Origin: Chloroflexota bacterium
GTDB lineage: Bacteria; Chloroflexota; Dehalococcoidia; RBG-13-53-26
Direction of reading: 5' to 3'
Length of the DNA: 27,774 bases
Assembly (NCBI GenBank): GCA_030616195.1
Contig: JAUWXW010000003.1
Span: forward strand, 1 to 27,774
Shown piece by piece: positions 21,932-27,774 of the stretch (position 1 is its first letter; each line of letters starts with the position of its first letter). The position numbers were made by a program, and so were the translations under genes. Below the pieces are notes generated by a model, which had not been told where the DNA came from, did no database searches, and saw nothing but the letters and a program-made list of their open reading frames with translations.

Positions 21932-22715
21932 CCGCTTGAGCTATAGCAGCATCAACTCGTATCTGCTTTGCCCCAAGTCCTGGGAATGGCGCTATATCAA
22001 GAAGCCCCGTGTGCCAGTGGCGGTGGCCTTACCCTTCGGAACGGCTATCCACAAAGTTGTGCAGACCTACGTCGCAACTAAGGCAGAGGGTCATGAGGTC
22101 AAGCCCCTGGTGGACTTGTGGCCCGACTGCTGGCATGGTGCACTCAACGAAAAACGAAACAGGGATAACATCAAGTGGGATAGATCCTTCGATTACTACA
22201 ATGACCTGGGGGCCACAATGCTGAGTACTCCCAAGGTGGTGGCGGCAATCGAGGGCATTGAGGTGATGGTTACTCTGGCTCCAGAGGAGAGCGCCATCAT
22301 CGAGAAGCGGATCGAGTTCCGTGTGCCGGGTGTGCCTGTCCCAGTTATCGGCTACATCGACATGCTGTCGAAGGACAGCGTGCCGGTGGATTTCAAGACA
22401 GCCAGTCGCAAGTGGGAAAAAGGCAAGGAACACAAGCAATTGCAGGCAGATTTTTATCTACTGGGCCTCAACCAAGAATATTACTCTATCCCTGACCTGC
22501 GCTTCAGGTACTACATCTTCACGAAAACCAAGTCCCCGATCTGTCAGGTGCTTGAGACCTCTCGCACCTGGGGGCAGCTTCTCTGGACGATGAAGCTCAT
22601 TAAGGAGACATGGGAGGGAATCCAGGCAGGGATATTTCCCTGCAATCCCACAGGGTGGAAATGCAGCAAGAAGTACTGCTCCTACTGGCCGCTTTGCAGG
22701 GGGAAGGAATTGTGA
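21921..22715 (+). CDS. PD-(D/E)XK nuclease, Cas4/RecB-like, with Fe-S cysteines
   Basis: 264 residues. Motif I-like GTAIH has H44. The core acidic residues are D147 (GYIDML) and D157-F-K159 (VDFKTA). A Gln follows in KQLQADFYLLG. Cys17 near the N-terminus plus Cys248, Cys253 and Cys259 at the C-terminus (CSKKYCSYWPLC) match the 4Fe-4S arrangement of Cas4 and AddB-type nucleases; Cys241 is extra. Family members resect DNA ends. Two genes after a RecT-like protein, it most likely supplies the single strands for annealing. No CRISPR is present, so a Cas4 adaptation role is not suggested. Confidence 0.85.
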   Translation: MPVDRLSYSSINSYLLCPKSWEWRYIKKPRVPVAVALPFGTAIHKVVQTYVATKAEGHEVKPLVDLWPDCWHGALNEKRNRDNIKWDRSFDYYNDLGATMLSTPKVVAAIEGIEVMVTLAPEESAIIEKRIEFRVPGVPVPVIGYIDMLSKDSVPVDFKTASRKWEKGKEHKQLQADFYLLGLNQEYYSIPDLRFRYYIFTKTKSPICQVLETSRTWGQLLWTMKLIKETWEGIQAGIFPCNPTGWKCSKKYCSYWPLCRGKEL

Positions 22716-22810
22716 TGGGTGAATTGTTTTCACTTCTACTTTTACTTATGCTTGGGTTTGTGGCCTGCATGATCTTGCTCATGGCCGCATACTTCTTTCT
22801 GCGTAGATGA
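22715..22810 (+). CDS. Single-helix membrane microprotein
   Basis: 31 residues from ATG 22715, overlapping the nuclease stop by one base and preceded by GGGGGAAGGAA. It is essentially one hydrophobic helix (ELFSLLLLLMLGFVACMILL) ending in FLRR. Too short for family assignment. It is one of at least five tiny membrane proteins in the early region. Confidence 0.55.
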   Translation: MGELFSLLLLLMLGFVACMILLMAAYFFLRR

Positions 22811-22888
22811 GAGTGAGGTTAAGCCAGCAGTAACGGGTGTGTGCAGTGGGCTGCGGCTGGCGCGTGCGGCACACCGACCTCATTACAA

Positions 22889-22908
22889 GGGCTGCGGCGG
22901 CGTGGCCC
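22889..22908 (+). repeat. Intergenic hairpin repeat, copy b
   Basis: GGGCTGC (22889-22895), loop GGCGGC, GTGGCCC (22902-22908): seven pairs including two wobble pairs. It precedes the AGGAGG of the next gene. Contains the shared string GGCTGCGGCGGCGTGG. Confidence 0.6.
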
Positions 22909-22927
22909 TCAATGATAGGAGGTAGTT

Positions 22928-23080
22928 GTGGTTAAGGAACAGAAGCTTGAACAGGAGATCGACGTTTGTGAACGGAAAATAGTTCAAGCAGAGGAAAGAG
23001 CTCGTCGCGATGAAGCGACGGTTATACGGCTCCGTGAGAGGTTGCAGAGGCTTCGGCAGAGGCGCCAAGAGAGACCATAA
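22928..23080 (+). CDS. Small charged coiled-coil protein, GTG start
   Basis: 50 residues from a GTG at 22928, five bases after AGGAGG. The peptide is almost entirely charged and helical (KEQKLEQEIDVCERKIVQAE, then RDEATVIRLRERLQRLRQRR), with heptad-like spacing that suggests a coiled coil. No known domain was recognised. It is flanked by hairpin repeats on both sides and may be an adaptor or small regulator. Confidence 0.55.
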   Translation: MVKEQKLEQEIDVCERKIVQAEERARRDEATVIRLRERLQRLRQRRQERP

Positions 23081-23085
23081 TGAGA

Positions 23086-23105
23086 GGCTGCGGCGGCGTG
23101 GTAGC
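23086..23105 (+). repeat. Intergenic hairpin repeat, copy c
   Basis: Shared 16-mer GGCTGCGGCGGCGTGG at 23086-23101. GCTGC (23087-23091) can pair with GTAGC (23101-23105). It lies six bases after a TAA and just before AAGGAGG of the next gene. Confidence 0.55.
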
Positions 23106-23119
23106 TAAGGAGGAACAAC

Positions 23120-23371
23120 TTGTTTTACAAGTTGCTTGAGCTAGTTGAAGAGGTTAAGTTTCAGGTTTTCAAGCTTCAGGTTAAGAAATATGGGATTTAT
23201 GCACCTATTCTTATATCAAATGATGGTCTAGTTCTCGATGGCAACAAGCGCTTGAGAGCGGCGAAAGAACTTTGTTTGAACAGCATTCCAGTAGTGATTG
23301 TCTCAAATGTAGTGGTGTGTGATCCCGCTGACTTCGGAGAAAAGACCCTTCGATTTAGATTAGCTAAGTGA
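23120..23371 (+). CDS. Short ParB-like (ParB/Srx-fold) protein, TTG start
   Basis: 83 residues from a TTG at 23120, six bases after AGGAGG. The middle segment GIYAPILISNDGLVLDGNKR, then LRAAKELCLNSIPVVIV, follows the ParB N-terminal pattern 'g...Pi.v...g.vidGhhR..AakelG...vpv.v', with NKR in place of the usual HHR or HNR. Full ParB proteins also carry a helix-turn-helix domain, which is absent. Phage versions often act as nucleases or modifiers of DNA, but the catalytic nature here is unknown. The stop overlaps hairpin copy d. Confidence 0.65.
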   Translation: MFYKLLELVEEVKFQVFKLQVKKYGIYAPILISNDGLVLDGNKRLRAAKELCLNSIPVVIVSNVVVCDPADFGEKTLRFRLAK

Positions 23372-23388
23372 GGCTGCGGCGGCGTAGC
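23372..23388 (+). repeat. Intergenic hairpin repeat, copy d
   Basis: GCTGCG (23373-23378), loop GCGG, CGTAGC (23383-23388). It starts one base after the stop of the ParB-like gene. The string GGCTGCGGCGGCGTAG differs from copies b and c by one base. Confidence 0.6.
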
Positions 23389-23403
23389 ACCAAGTAGAAG
23401 AAC

Positions 23404-23541
23404 ATGGCTTTCAATTTTCAGATACGACCAATTGAGCATTGGCACTTACACATCCATTTGTGCGAGCGTGTGGGCTGGAGAAACAGCCTCTTTATACAGG
23501 TGCTACCGCTTTGTCTGTGGATATATTGGAACAAAAAATAG
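23404..23541 (+). CDS. Small aromatic- and His-rich protein
   Basis: 45 residues from ATG 23404 to a TAG at 23539-23541. The sequence is rich in His, Trp and aliphatic residues (IEHWHLHIHLCERVGWR), with a hydrophobic C-terminal half (LFIQVLPLCLWIYWNKK). It might be weakly membrane-associated. The upstream ribosome site is poor (AGTAGAAGAAC). Support comes mainly from the tight fit between two hairpin repeats, each at a stop codon. Confidence 0.4.
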   Translation: MAFNFQIRPIEHWHLHIHLCERVGWRNSLFIQVLPLCLWIYWNKK

Positions 23542-23556
23542 GCTGTGGCGGTAGCC
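23541..23556 (+). repeat. Intergenic hairpin repeat, copy e
   Basis: GGCTGT, loop GGCG, GTAGCC: six pairs. The first base is the last base of the upstream TAG stop. The sequence differs from the other copies but the stem is kept. A further short stem (GGCAGG/CCTGCC) lies at about 23581-23600. Confidence 0.55.
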
Positions 23557-23623
23557 ATTGACCACAGCGAGAAATATGATAGGCAGGATGCAAGACCTGC
23601 CCGTGGCCTTCTGAGGAACAACC

Positions 23624-24463
23624 ATGTACCAACGCAACCACGCCCGCCTTGTCCCCATGAGGGACAGCAGTATAGCCTTTTTCAGCAGCTACAGCCCCAG
23701 CTTGGTGGCTGCACTCAAAGCCCTCATCCCTGCCAGTGAGCGGCGCTGGGACCCTGCCGAGAAATGCTGGCTAGTGGCGAGCCAACATGCCAAGACATTG
23801 ATCGACATCACACAGCAACACCTCGGCCTGGCTCTCAATGCACCATACATCGCTCACTGTGTGCCTAACAAAACGCAGCTAATTCGGCTGGAGTACTTGG
23901 GTGCGGCGAAGGATCGAGGTGCGGGTGAGCCGACTGCCACAGGCTGGGTCAACGGCGGCTGGAATGCAGTCTTTCCGCTGTCAGTGTTGCGCCGGTGGTT
24001 TGAGCTCGATGAGGACAGCAAGCCAGATGCTGAATTGACGCTGTATGGTGTGCTGGGTGTGGCAAAGACTGCTGATCAGCAGGCTATTAAGAAGGCACAC
24101 CGTCGCGCCGCGCGGTCATGGCATCCCGACATTTGTCAAGAGCCCGATGCAGCGGCACAGTTCAGGCGCATCCAACGGGCCTGGGAAGTGCTGCGCGATG
24201 CAGTCAAACGCGCCCGCTATGATGTAGGGCTGCTGCTCACCGCCAGTTTGAAGCATGACCAGTTGCCCCATGCCCACAAAAACCGCGCTCATTGGAGGCC
24301 ACCGCTTCGCTGTGGGTGGTTGTTGGTCGAGGGCAAGGAGCAGGTCGGGCGGTTTGTGGTATCCCAGATTCTTCAGTTTGAGGACATTACTAACGAGCAG
24401 GGCCAGGTGATGGTGAGCTATTGGCCTACGGGCGGGGAGAAGTTTTGGAATAAGTGGGTATGA
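23624..24463 (+). CDS. J-domain (DnaJ-like) protein with N-terminal HARP-like segment
   Basis: 279 residues. The J domain spans about residues 138-198 (LYGVLGVAKTADQQAIKKAH, then RRAARSWHPDICQEP and FRRIQRAWEVLRDAVKRARY), with the diagnostic H167-P168-D169. J domains activate Hsp70 ATPase. The N-terminal 60 residues (FFSSYSPSLVAALKALIPAS, then RRWDPAEKCWLVASQ) resemble the 'pgR.Wd...k.W' segment seen in HARP/SMARCAL1-type annealing helicase accessory domains. There is no zinc-finger region and no Gly/Phe linker. The C-terminal 80 residues are unique. It may recruit host DnaK to replication or recombination proteins. Confidence 0.8.
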   Translation: MYQRNHARLVPMRDSSIAFFSSYSPSLVAALKALIPASERRWDPAEKCWLVASQHAKTLIDITQQHLGLALNAPYIAHCVPNKTQLIRLEYLGAAKDRGAGEPTATGWVNGGWNAVFPLSVLRRWFELDEDSKPDAELTLYGVLGVAKTADQQAIKKAHRRAARSWHPDICQEPDAAAQFRRIQRAWEVLRDAVKRARYDVGLLLTASLKHDQLPHAHKNRAHWRPPLRCGWLLVEGKEQVGRFVVSQILQFEDITNEQGQVMVSYWPTGGEKFWNKWV

Positions 24464-24690
24464 AAGTGACAAACATCAGGCCAATCCAGGCAGAGATTGT
24501 CGAAACAGACGAGCAATTTTACTTTACATATAGACGCGGCGGCCCTGAGCATTGGGAAATCCAGATGGGAGAATCCTGGGAAGCCTGCTACGACAGTGAT
24601 GGAAAGCTAGAAACTGCATACCAGGCTTTCAAGAAGGAGCAAGGGAATGACAGCAGAACAAGCAAGGCGGGCGGCCAAGATTCTGCGTGA
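24460..24690 (+). CDS. Small hypothetical early protein
   Basis: 76 residues from ATG 24460, which overlaps the J-domain gene stop as ATGA. It has a Phe/Tyr/Glu-rich middle (EQFYFTYRRGGPEHWEIQMG) and a polar C-terminus. Soluble. No motif was recognised. A longer version from GTG 24454 is possible but adds only two residues. Confidence 0.6.
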   Translation: MKVTNIRPIQAEIVETDEQFYFTYRRGGPEHWEIQMGESWEACYDSDGKLETAYQAFKKEQGNDSRTSKAGGQDSA

Positions 24691-24817
24691 CTTGATGCAG
24701 AGCCTAACGATAACCCATTACAATCTCCGACATGAGTGCCATACACTGGCACAGGCACTAGAGGATTTTGCACTAGAGGAACACGCAGAGGAAATCATGG
24801 ATAGAGAGGCTTTTTGA
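24647..24817 (+). CDS. Small helical protein
   Basis: 56 residues from ATG 24647, overlapping the end of the previous gene, with AAGGAGCAAGGGA upstream. It is entirely helical and charged (MTAEQARRAAKILRDLMQSL ... LAQALEDFALEEHAEEIMDR). The stop (TGA 24815-24817) shares one base with the next ATG. Function unknown; it may be a partner of the von Willebrand factor A protein that follows. Confidence 0.6.
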   Translation: MTAEQARRAAKILRDLMQSLTITHYNLRHECHTLAQALEDFALEEHAEEIMDREAF

Positions 24818-25389
24818 TGAAAGCGCTGACCATAGTTCCAGGCTCACTGGCTGACGTTACCGCCGAGTCAGGTGGCTCGTTGGCTGAGAGCTTTGTAGAC
24901 GCAGAGTTCGTGGACATCTGCGATTGCTCAGGTAGCATGGCGACCCACGATAGCCGTGATGGGCAGAGCCGCTACGATGTGGCTTGCCAAGAGCTCGCTG
25001 CGCTCCAGGCCCGGCGCCCTGGCAAACACGCCATCATCAGCTTTTCTAACTGGCCCCAATTCAGGCCAGGTGGGGTGCTACCTGATCCAAGTGGGGGTAC
25101 TGACCTGGCCGGTGCGCTCAAGTTCGCACGGCTGGCAGACCTCGACGGTATGCAGTTCTTTATTATCAGCGACGGTCAGCCTGACATTGAGCTCGACGCG
25201 GTAGCCGAGGCCAAGATGTTCAAAGCCAAGATTTCCTGCATCTACGTCGGGCCGGAGGGTGGAAGCGGCCAGCACTTCCTCGAACAGCTTGCCAGTGCTT
25301 CTGGCGGCCAGTTTGCCACGGCAGAGAAGGCAATCGAACTGGCCGCGGCAGTAGAGAAGATGCTGTTAATCGCGGAGGGAATCCCATGA
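24817..25389 (+). CDS. von Willebrand factor A (vWA) domain protein
   Basis: 190 residues. The metal-ion-dependent adhesion site is complete: D36-C-S38-G-S40 (DICDCSGSMA), T95 (GGTDLAGAL) and D119 (IISDGQPD). The Rossmann-like alternation of strands and helices spans residues about 30-185. No signal peptide or extra domain is seen, so it is probably cytoplasmic. Cytoplasmic vWA proteins usually bind partner ATPases or assembly factors through Mg2+. No MoxR-type ATPase lies in this window, so the partner is unknown; the preceding small helical protein or the J-domain protein are neighbours to consider. Confidence 0.85.
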   Translation: MKALTIVPGSLADVTAESGGSLAESFVDAEFVDICDCSGSMATHDSRDGQSRYDVACQELAALQARRPGKHAIISFSNWPQFRPGGVLPDPSGGTDLAGALKFARLADLDGMQFFIISDGQPDIELDAVAEAKMFKAKISCIYVGPEGGSGQHFLEQLASASGGQFATAEKAIELAAAVEKMLLIAEGIP

Positions 25390-25655
25390 AGCTGGTGAAA
25401 ATATGCTTGTTTTGTCAATTGTTTCACTTCTCAACCGCTGAACCTGATTGGTCTGAGCTCACACCTGGACATGATGCCGAGATTTACTGCTCAAAGGGTT
25501 TTTGGGAATATGAACCCTTTAGGTGGATGGAGGAGGACTATCGACGGGCAATGCTAACTGCCCAAACCTGTGAGGACTTTCAACTTTGTGCTCAGTTAGC
25601 AGAGCGTGACGACATCATACTAATCATGGAGGAACCCCATGAACAAGAAACCTGA
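25386..25655 (+). CDS. Small cysteine-containing hypothetical protein
   Basis: 89 residues, coupled to the vWA gene by ATGA. It begins MKLVKICLFCQLFHFSTAEP with a CxxC, and has further cysteines in IYCSKGFWEYEPF, QTCEDF and QLCAQL. Zinc binding is possible. The N-terminus is somewhat hydrophobic. No family was recognised. Confidence 0.6.
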   Translation: MKLVKICLFCQLFHFSTAEPDWSELTPGHDAEIYCSKGFWEYEPFRWMEEDYRRAMLTAQTCEDFQLCAQLAERDDIILIMEEPHEQET

Positions 25656-25779
25656 GCCAAGTCCTGAGCATCCGACACCACTGCCTGAGACAGGCCCTTT
25701 AACCGGGCCGAGTCCAGTTCCCCCCAAGGTGGGGGAGAGAAAAAGGGGAAAGAAAGTGAGAGTAAAAAATGACACATAG
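25639..25779 (+). CDS. Small Pro-rich basic protein
   Basis: 46 residues from ATG 25639 with GGAGG upstream. It is Pro-rich at the start (MNKKPEPSPEHPTPLPETGP) and ends basic (GERKRGKKVRVKNDT). It is probably disordered. The middle VPPKVGE is encoded by a C/G-run palindrome at 25720-25735, recalling PPGVGQ encoded by palindromes in the late genes. Confidence 0.5.
   Translation: MNKKPEPSPEHPTPLPETGPLTGPSPVPPKVGERKRGKKVRVKNDT
25720..25735. repeat. Palindrome in early gene, possible relative of the dispersed family
   Basis: CCCCC and GGGGG arms around AAGGT (25721-25735). It shares GTGGGG with the family but has a different spacer and no GCTTG flank. Confidence 0.35.
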
Positions 25780-25879
25780 TTATCAACGGGGCCAAGCAAT
25801 GTTAGCGATTGCTATTGTGCTGCTGATTATAGTGGTCTGCATCTTTTTTGCTGCGTTGGCGGTGGGCCTAGGTGGCTGA
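25769..25879 (+). CDS. Single-helix membrane microprotein
   Basis: 36 residues from ATG 25769 overlapping the previous gene. The peptide has a polar start (MTHSYQRGQAM) followed by one long hydrophobic helix (LAIAIVLLIIVVCIFFAALA) and GLGG. It recalls the N-terminal helix of pilin-like TadE proteins but is too short to assign. No strong ribosome site is seen, so the call is tentative. Confidence 0.45.
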   Translation: MTHSYQRGQAMLAIAIVLLIIVVCIFFAALAVGLGG

Positions 25880-26105
25880 GGTGGGCGAACTTCTCGGTGC
25901 TCTGAAGTTCGCTTTTCGCTGGCGGATCGCATTGTTCTTGAATAGATTCCCTGATGTTTGCTGGGCAGATGCTGTGATATGGGCAGTGTATCCAGAGAAT
26001 CACCCTTTTGGTGAGGTCTTTAACCTGCGCGGCACAGCAGGTGGGTGCGAGGCAGATGGTCTCCTGCCATACTGTGGCAAATGTGCAAGGGGTTTCGTTG
26101 GCTAA
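25872..26105 (+). CDS. Small hypothetical protein with C-terminal cysteines
   Basis: 77 residues if started at GTG 25872; GTG 25881 is an alternative. The N-terminal half is helical (ELLGALKFAFRWRIALFLNR). The C-terminal half has CWADAVIWAVYP and then GGCEADGLLPYCGKCARG, giving a possible three- or four-cysteine zinc site. No family was recognised. It overlaps the next gene's TTG start by eight bases. Confidence 0.5.
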   Translation: MAEVGELLGALKFAFRWRIALFLNRFPDVCWADAVIWAVYPENHPFGEVFNLRGTAGGCEADGLLPYCGKCARGFVG

Positions 26106-26463
26106 GATTGCGCTCGTGTTCGCCTTGCTGACACAACCTTCACGACCCACTATCCTCACCCATTACGGTACAGGCGACGGCTTGCTGAGCCAGCATCATG
26201 GGGCCTACTGGCACGGCGATAGCTGCGGGTTGCCAGACGTGGTGGATTTGGAAAGCTACGGCGCAGCCGCCCCTCGATGGATACCCTACTGCACTGAGCT
26301 ACTGGTTTGCCATGAGGATGTGTGTATCATGGCGACGGTGGTAGACCGGCAGCGAGATGATGTGATTGGTGACAAGCTGCACCTCGACCTGTGGCCTGCG
26401 GCGGCGCAGGCCCTGGGCATCGTGGAGAAAGGGATAGCGGAAGGAGAGACGTGGATACCTTGA
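26098..26463 (+). CDS. RlpA-like double-psi beta-barrel protein, putative cell-wall enzyme
   Basis: 121 residues from a TTG at 26098 with AAGGGG five bases upstream; the frame is open further upstream but without support. The start (MAKIALVFALLTQPSRP) is short and hydrophobic and might be a signal segment. The body follows the RlpA/3D-type pattern: HYGTGDGLLSQHHGAYWHGD, then SCGLPDVVDLESYGAAAP, then CIMATVVDRQRDD and LHLDLWPAAAQALGIVEKGI ('vvDr...DLw.aAa..lGi...G'). Proteins of this fold include lytic transglycosylases that cut peptidoglycan, so lysis or entry is possible. Its place in the early operon, not with structural genes, is unusual. Catalytic residues were not verified. Confidence 0.65.
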   Translation: MAKIALVFALLTQPSRPTILTHYGTGDGLLSQHHGAYWHGDSCGLPDVVDLESYGAAAPRWIPYCTELLVCHEDVCIMATVVDRQRDDVIGDKLHLDLWPAAAQALGIVEKGIAEGETWIP

Positions 26464-27233
26464 GTACAGCACTCACCTGGCGCTCACTCGGAATTGCCAC
26501 CATACCCTGCCTTTACCGCTCCAAGAGTCCGGCACTCTGCTGGAAGCCCTACCAGACACGGCTGCCCACAGAGTTTGAGTTGCGAGCATGGTTCGGCCGG
26601 CCAGGGTACAACCTGGCGGTGATCACAGGTTGGCAGGGGTTGGTGATTGTGGATTTCGATAGCCCTGCCGCTCTTGTTAGTACACCCCGACTGCCGGGGA
26701 CTTATCAGGTCGCTACTGCCAGGGGCTTGCATTTTTACTACTACGTCACTGAACCTACTCAGTGCGTGAAGCTGGATGGGATAGACATCAAGGCTGCTGG
26801 CGGTTATTGTCTTACTCCACCATCTACTCATCCTAACGGTACACAATACCGCCGACGTTTTTTCGATGCCAAGCACATCAACCACATCAACTCCATCGCC
26901 GACATCCTCCCTGAATACCAGCAAGCTATCAGCAGGCCACCACTCCGGCCGCAAGTGAGCACTCTTGACATTCTCGACGCAGCGTGGCTACCCTGCACCA
27001 GCACCACCATTGAGGAGGCCAACGATAAGTTGGACTTGGAGCAAATGCTGACTCATGGTACGTATGGTCATCACTACACCTGTCCTTTCCACGACGACGA
27101 AGAGCCCAGCTTGAAGGTGTATCCTGATGGTCACTGGTACTGCTTCGGTTGCAACGTCAATGGCCGGGACAAACTCGACCTGTATGCAAGACTCAACAGC
27201 TTGACTATCAAGGAGGCGCTATGCACCCTCTGA
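26451..27233 (+). CDS. Primase-polymerase with C-terminal CHC2 zinc finger
   Basis: 260 residues from a GTG at 26451 preceded by AAGGAGAG; the upstream extension of the frame lacks support. The N-terminal primase-polymerase domain shows WKPYQTRLPTEFELRAWFGR, then NLAVITGWQGLVIVDFD with D68 and D70 as the metal-binding pair, and ATARGLHFYYYV with its His. The C-terminal part is a DnaG-type zinc finger: C211-P-F-H214 (TCPFHDDEEPSLKVYPDG), then C231-F-G-C234 (WYCFGCNVNGRDKLDLYARL). It would lay primers for phage replication. Usual polypeptides add a helicase, which is absent here and may be encoded downstream. Confidence 0.85.
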   Translation: MDTLSTALTWRSLGIATIPCLYRSKSPALCWKPYQTRLPTEFELRAWFGRPGYNLAVITGWQGLVIVDFDSPAALVSTPRLPGTYQVATARGLHFYYYVTEPTQCVKLDGIDIKAAGGYCLTPPSTHPNGTQYRRRFFDAKHINHINSIADILPEYQQAISRPPLRPQVSTLDILDAAWLPCTSTTIEEANDKLDLEQMLTHGTYGHHYTCPFHDDEEPSLKVYPDGHWYCFGCNVNGRDKLDLYARLNSLTIKEALCTL

Positions 27234-27439
27234 ATGAACTCACTTTGAATGAGCTTGCCGAGCTGTACCTCTCCAAGATACGCAGTGATGTGTTAGACTT
27301 GCGGTATCGGGCAGGCAAGTGGTATGTTCGGGTTTCATTGGGCAACGTGATGGGGGTAATCCCTGGCAGTGGACGCCTCGATGCAGCAGACTCATTGAGG
27401 AAATGTCTCATAGAATGGGAGGCCAGATGTACCCTTTGA
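27221..27439 (+). CDS. Small hypothetical early protein
   Basis: 72 residues from ATG 27221, with AAGGAGG upstream, overlapping the primase gene by 13 bases. It begins MHPLNELTLNELAELYLSKI and has a middle strand-rich part (GKWYVRVSLGNVMGVIPGSG) and a helical end (AADSLRKCLIEWEARC). No known domain was recognised. Coupling to the primase suggests a replication accessory role. Confidence 0.65.
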   Translation: MHPLNELTLNELAELYLSKIRSDVLDLRYRAGKWYVRVSLGNVMGVIPGSGRLDAADSLRKCLIEWEARCTL

Positions 27440-27624
27440 GACCGGCGGAGGACTTGGTAGAGGAGGCAGTCACGGGGATCGACCAGTGGCTGACGAAGTA
27501 CGCCATCACCAAGCGCGAGAAAAAGTATCACTCTCTCAGTGTCAGGAGAATCGACGTGTATCACCTGCACGTCATCCTGGCGGAGATCAAGAGATTGAGA
27601 AAGCTAGAGGAGGAGCAAACATGA
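27427..27624 (+). CDS. Small helical hypothetical protein
   Basis: 65 residues from ATG 27427 (GGGAGG upstream; an ATG at 27415 is the alternative). It is charged and helical (AEDLVEEAVTGIDQWLTKYA, then DVYHLHVILAEIKRLRKLEE). It overlaps both neighbours. No family was recognised. Confidence 0.6.
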   Translation: MYPLRPAEDLVEEAVTGIDQWLTKYAITKREKKYHSLSVRRIDVYHLHVILAEIKRLRKLEEEQT

Positions 27625-27774
27625 CAGAGGTCTATTCTGTACAATGCGTCTGCAGCATACTGGCAGCAGCAAAGCAAAGTGCTGAGTCCATAGAGCAGGC
27701 AGCGGACCTCAGCCGAGCTTATCCAACCGGTTTTCTCGCTGGCTACAAGGCCGCCCTCGAAATGCTGACCTTGG
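27621..27774 (+). CDS. Hypothetical early protein (partial, C-terminus outside window)
   Basis: An open frame of 51 codons begins at ATG 27621, overlapping the previous stop as ATGA, with GGAGGAG upstream, and runs off the window end. It begins MTEVYSVQCVCSILAAAKQS and continues helical (LSRAYPTGFLAGYKAALEML). Too little is visible to assign a family. Confidence 0.55.
   Translation, partial: MTEVYSVQCVCSILAAAKQSAESIEQAADLSRAYPTGFLAGYKAALEMLTL

Noticed and set aside
1..27774. CRISPR array
   Set aside because: The repeats seen are short palindromes at irregular distances inside genes or between small genes, not regularly spaced repeats with unique spacers; the Cas4-like nuclease is best explained by phage recombination.

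Overview
This window is part of the genome of a tailed double-stranded DNA phage or prophage (Caudoviricetes), probably from an uncultured bacterial host. A large terminase, portal, scaffold and SU10-like (DUF5309-type) major capsid protein lie together on the minus strand. A compact recombination and replication block lies on the plus strand. GC content is moderate to high. Genes are tightly packed, with many 1-4 nt stop/start overlaps, good Shine-Dalgarno sequences and some GTG/TTG starts, which fits bacterial code 11. No host gene, rRNA, integrase or CRISPR array is visible, so the host cannot be named.

Minus strand, read from about 17.7 kb down to 1: small basic protein, putative small terminase, large terminase, unknown protein, HELSH metallopeptidase-like protein, portal, two small proteins, a Pro/Gly-rich protein, a giant 1818-residue virion-type protein, scaffold, major capsid protein, a fibre-like protein, a run of small genes (one a zinc ribbon, one a holin-like membrane protein), and a neck-type protein cut by the window start. 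This is a head-morphogenesis operon. Tail genes would lie beyond position 1.

Control region (about 17.66-18.39 kb): two divergent sigma70-like extended -10 promoters flank a CCCCAC/GTGGGA palindrome. The leftward promoter places its predicted start on the ATG of the first late gene (leaderless). The rightward one transcribes a tRNA-like sequence with no normal anticodon arm, then a ribbon-helix-helix-type regulator, then an untranslated stretch with three hairpins. The layout looks like a regulatory switch, but that is inference.

Plus strand, about 18.4 kb to the end: early genes. These include an ERCC4-family nuclease, a RecT-like annealing protein, a Cas4/RecB-like PD-(D/E)XK nuclease with Fe-S cysteines, a short ParB-like protein, a J-domain protein, a von Willebrand factor A protein, an RlpA-like double-psi beta-barrel protein, and a primase-polymerase with a CHC2 zinc finger. 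Between them lie many tiny genes, several encoding single-helix membrane proteins. No helicase or DNA polymerase is in the window.

The most unusual features are: (1) a family of short palindromes with CCCCAC/GTGGGG arms scattered in frame through Pro/Gly-rich parts of late genes and also present at the control region; (2) a long promoter-like motif found at the control region and again inside the giant gene just upstream of the scaffold and capsid genes; (3) a set of similar small hairpins directly after stop codons at 22.9-23.6 kb; (4) the tRNA-like leader of the regulator gene.
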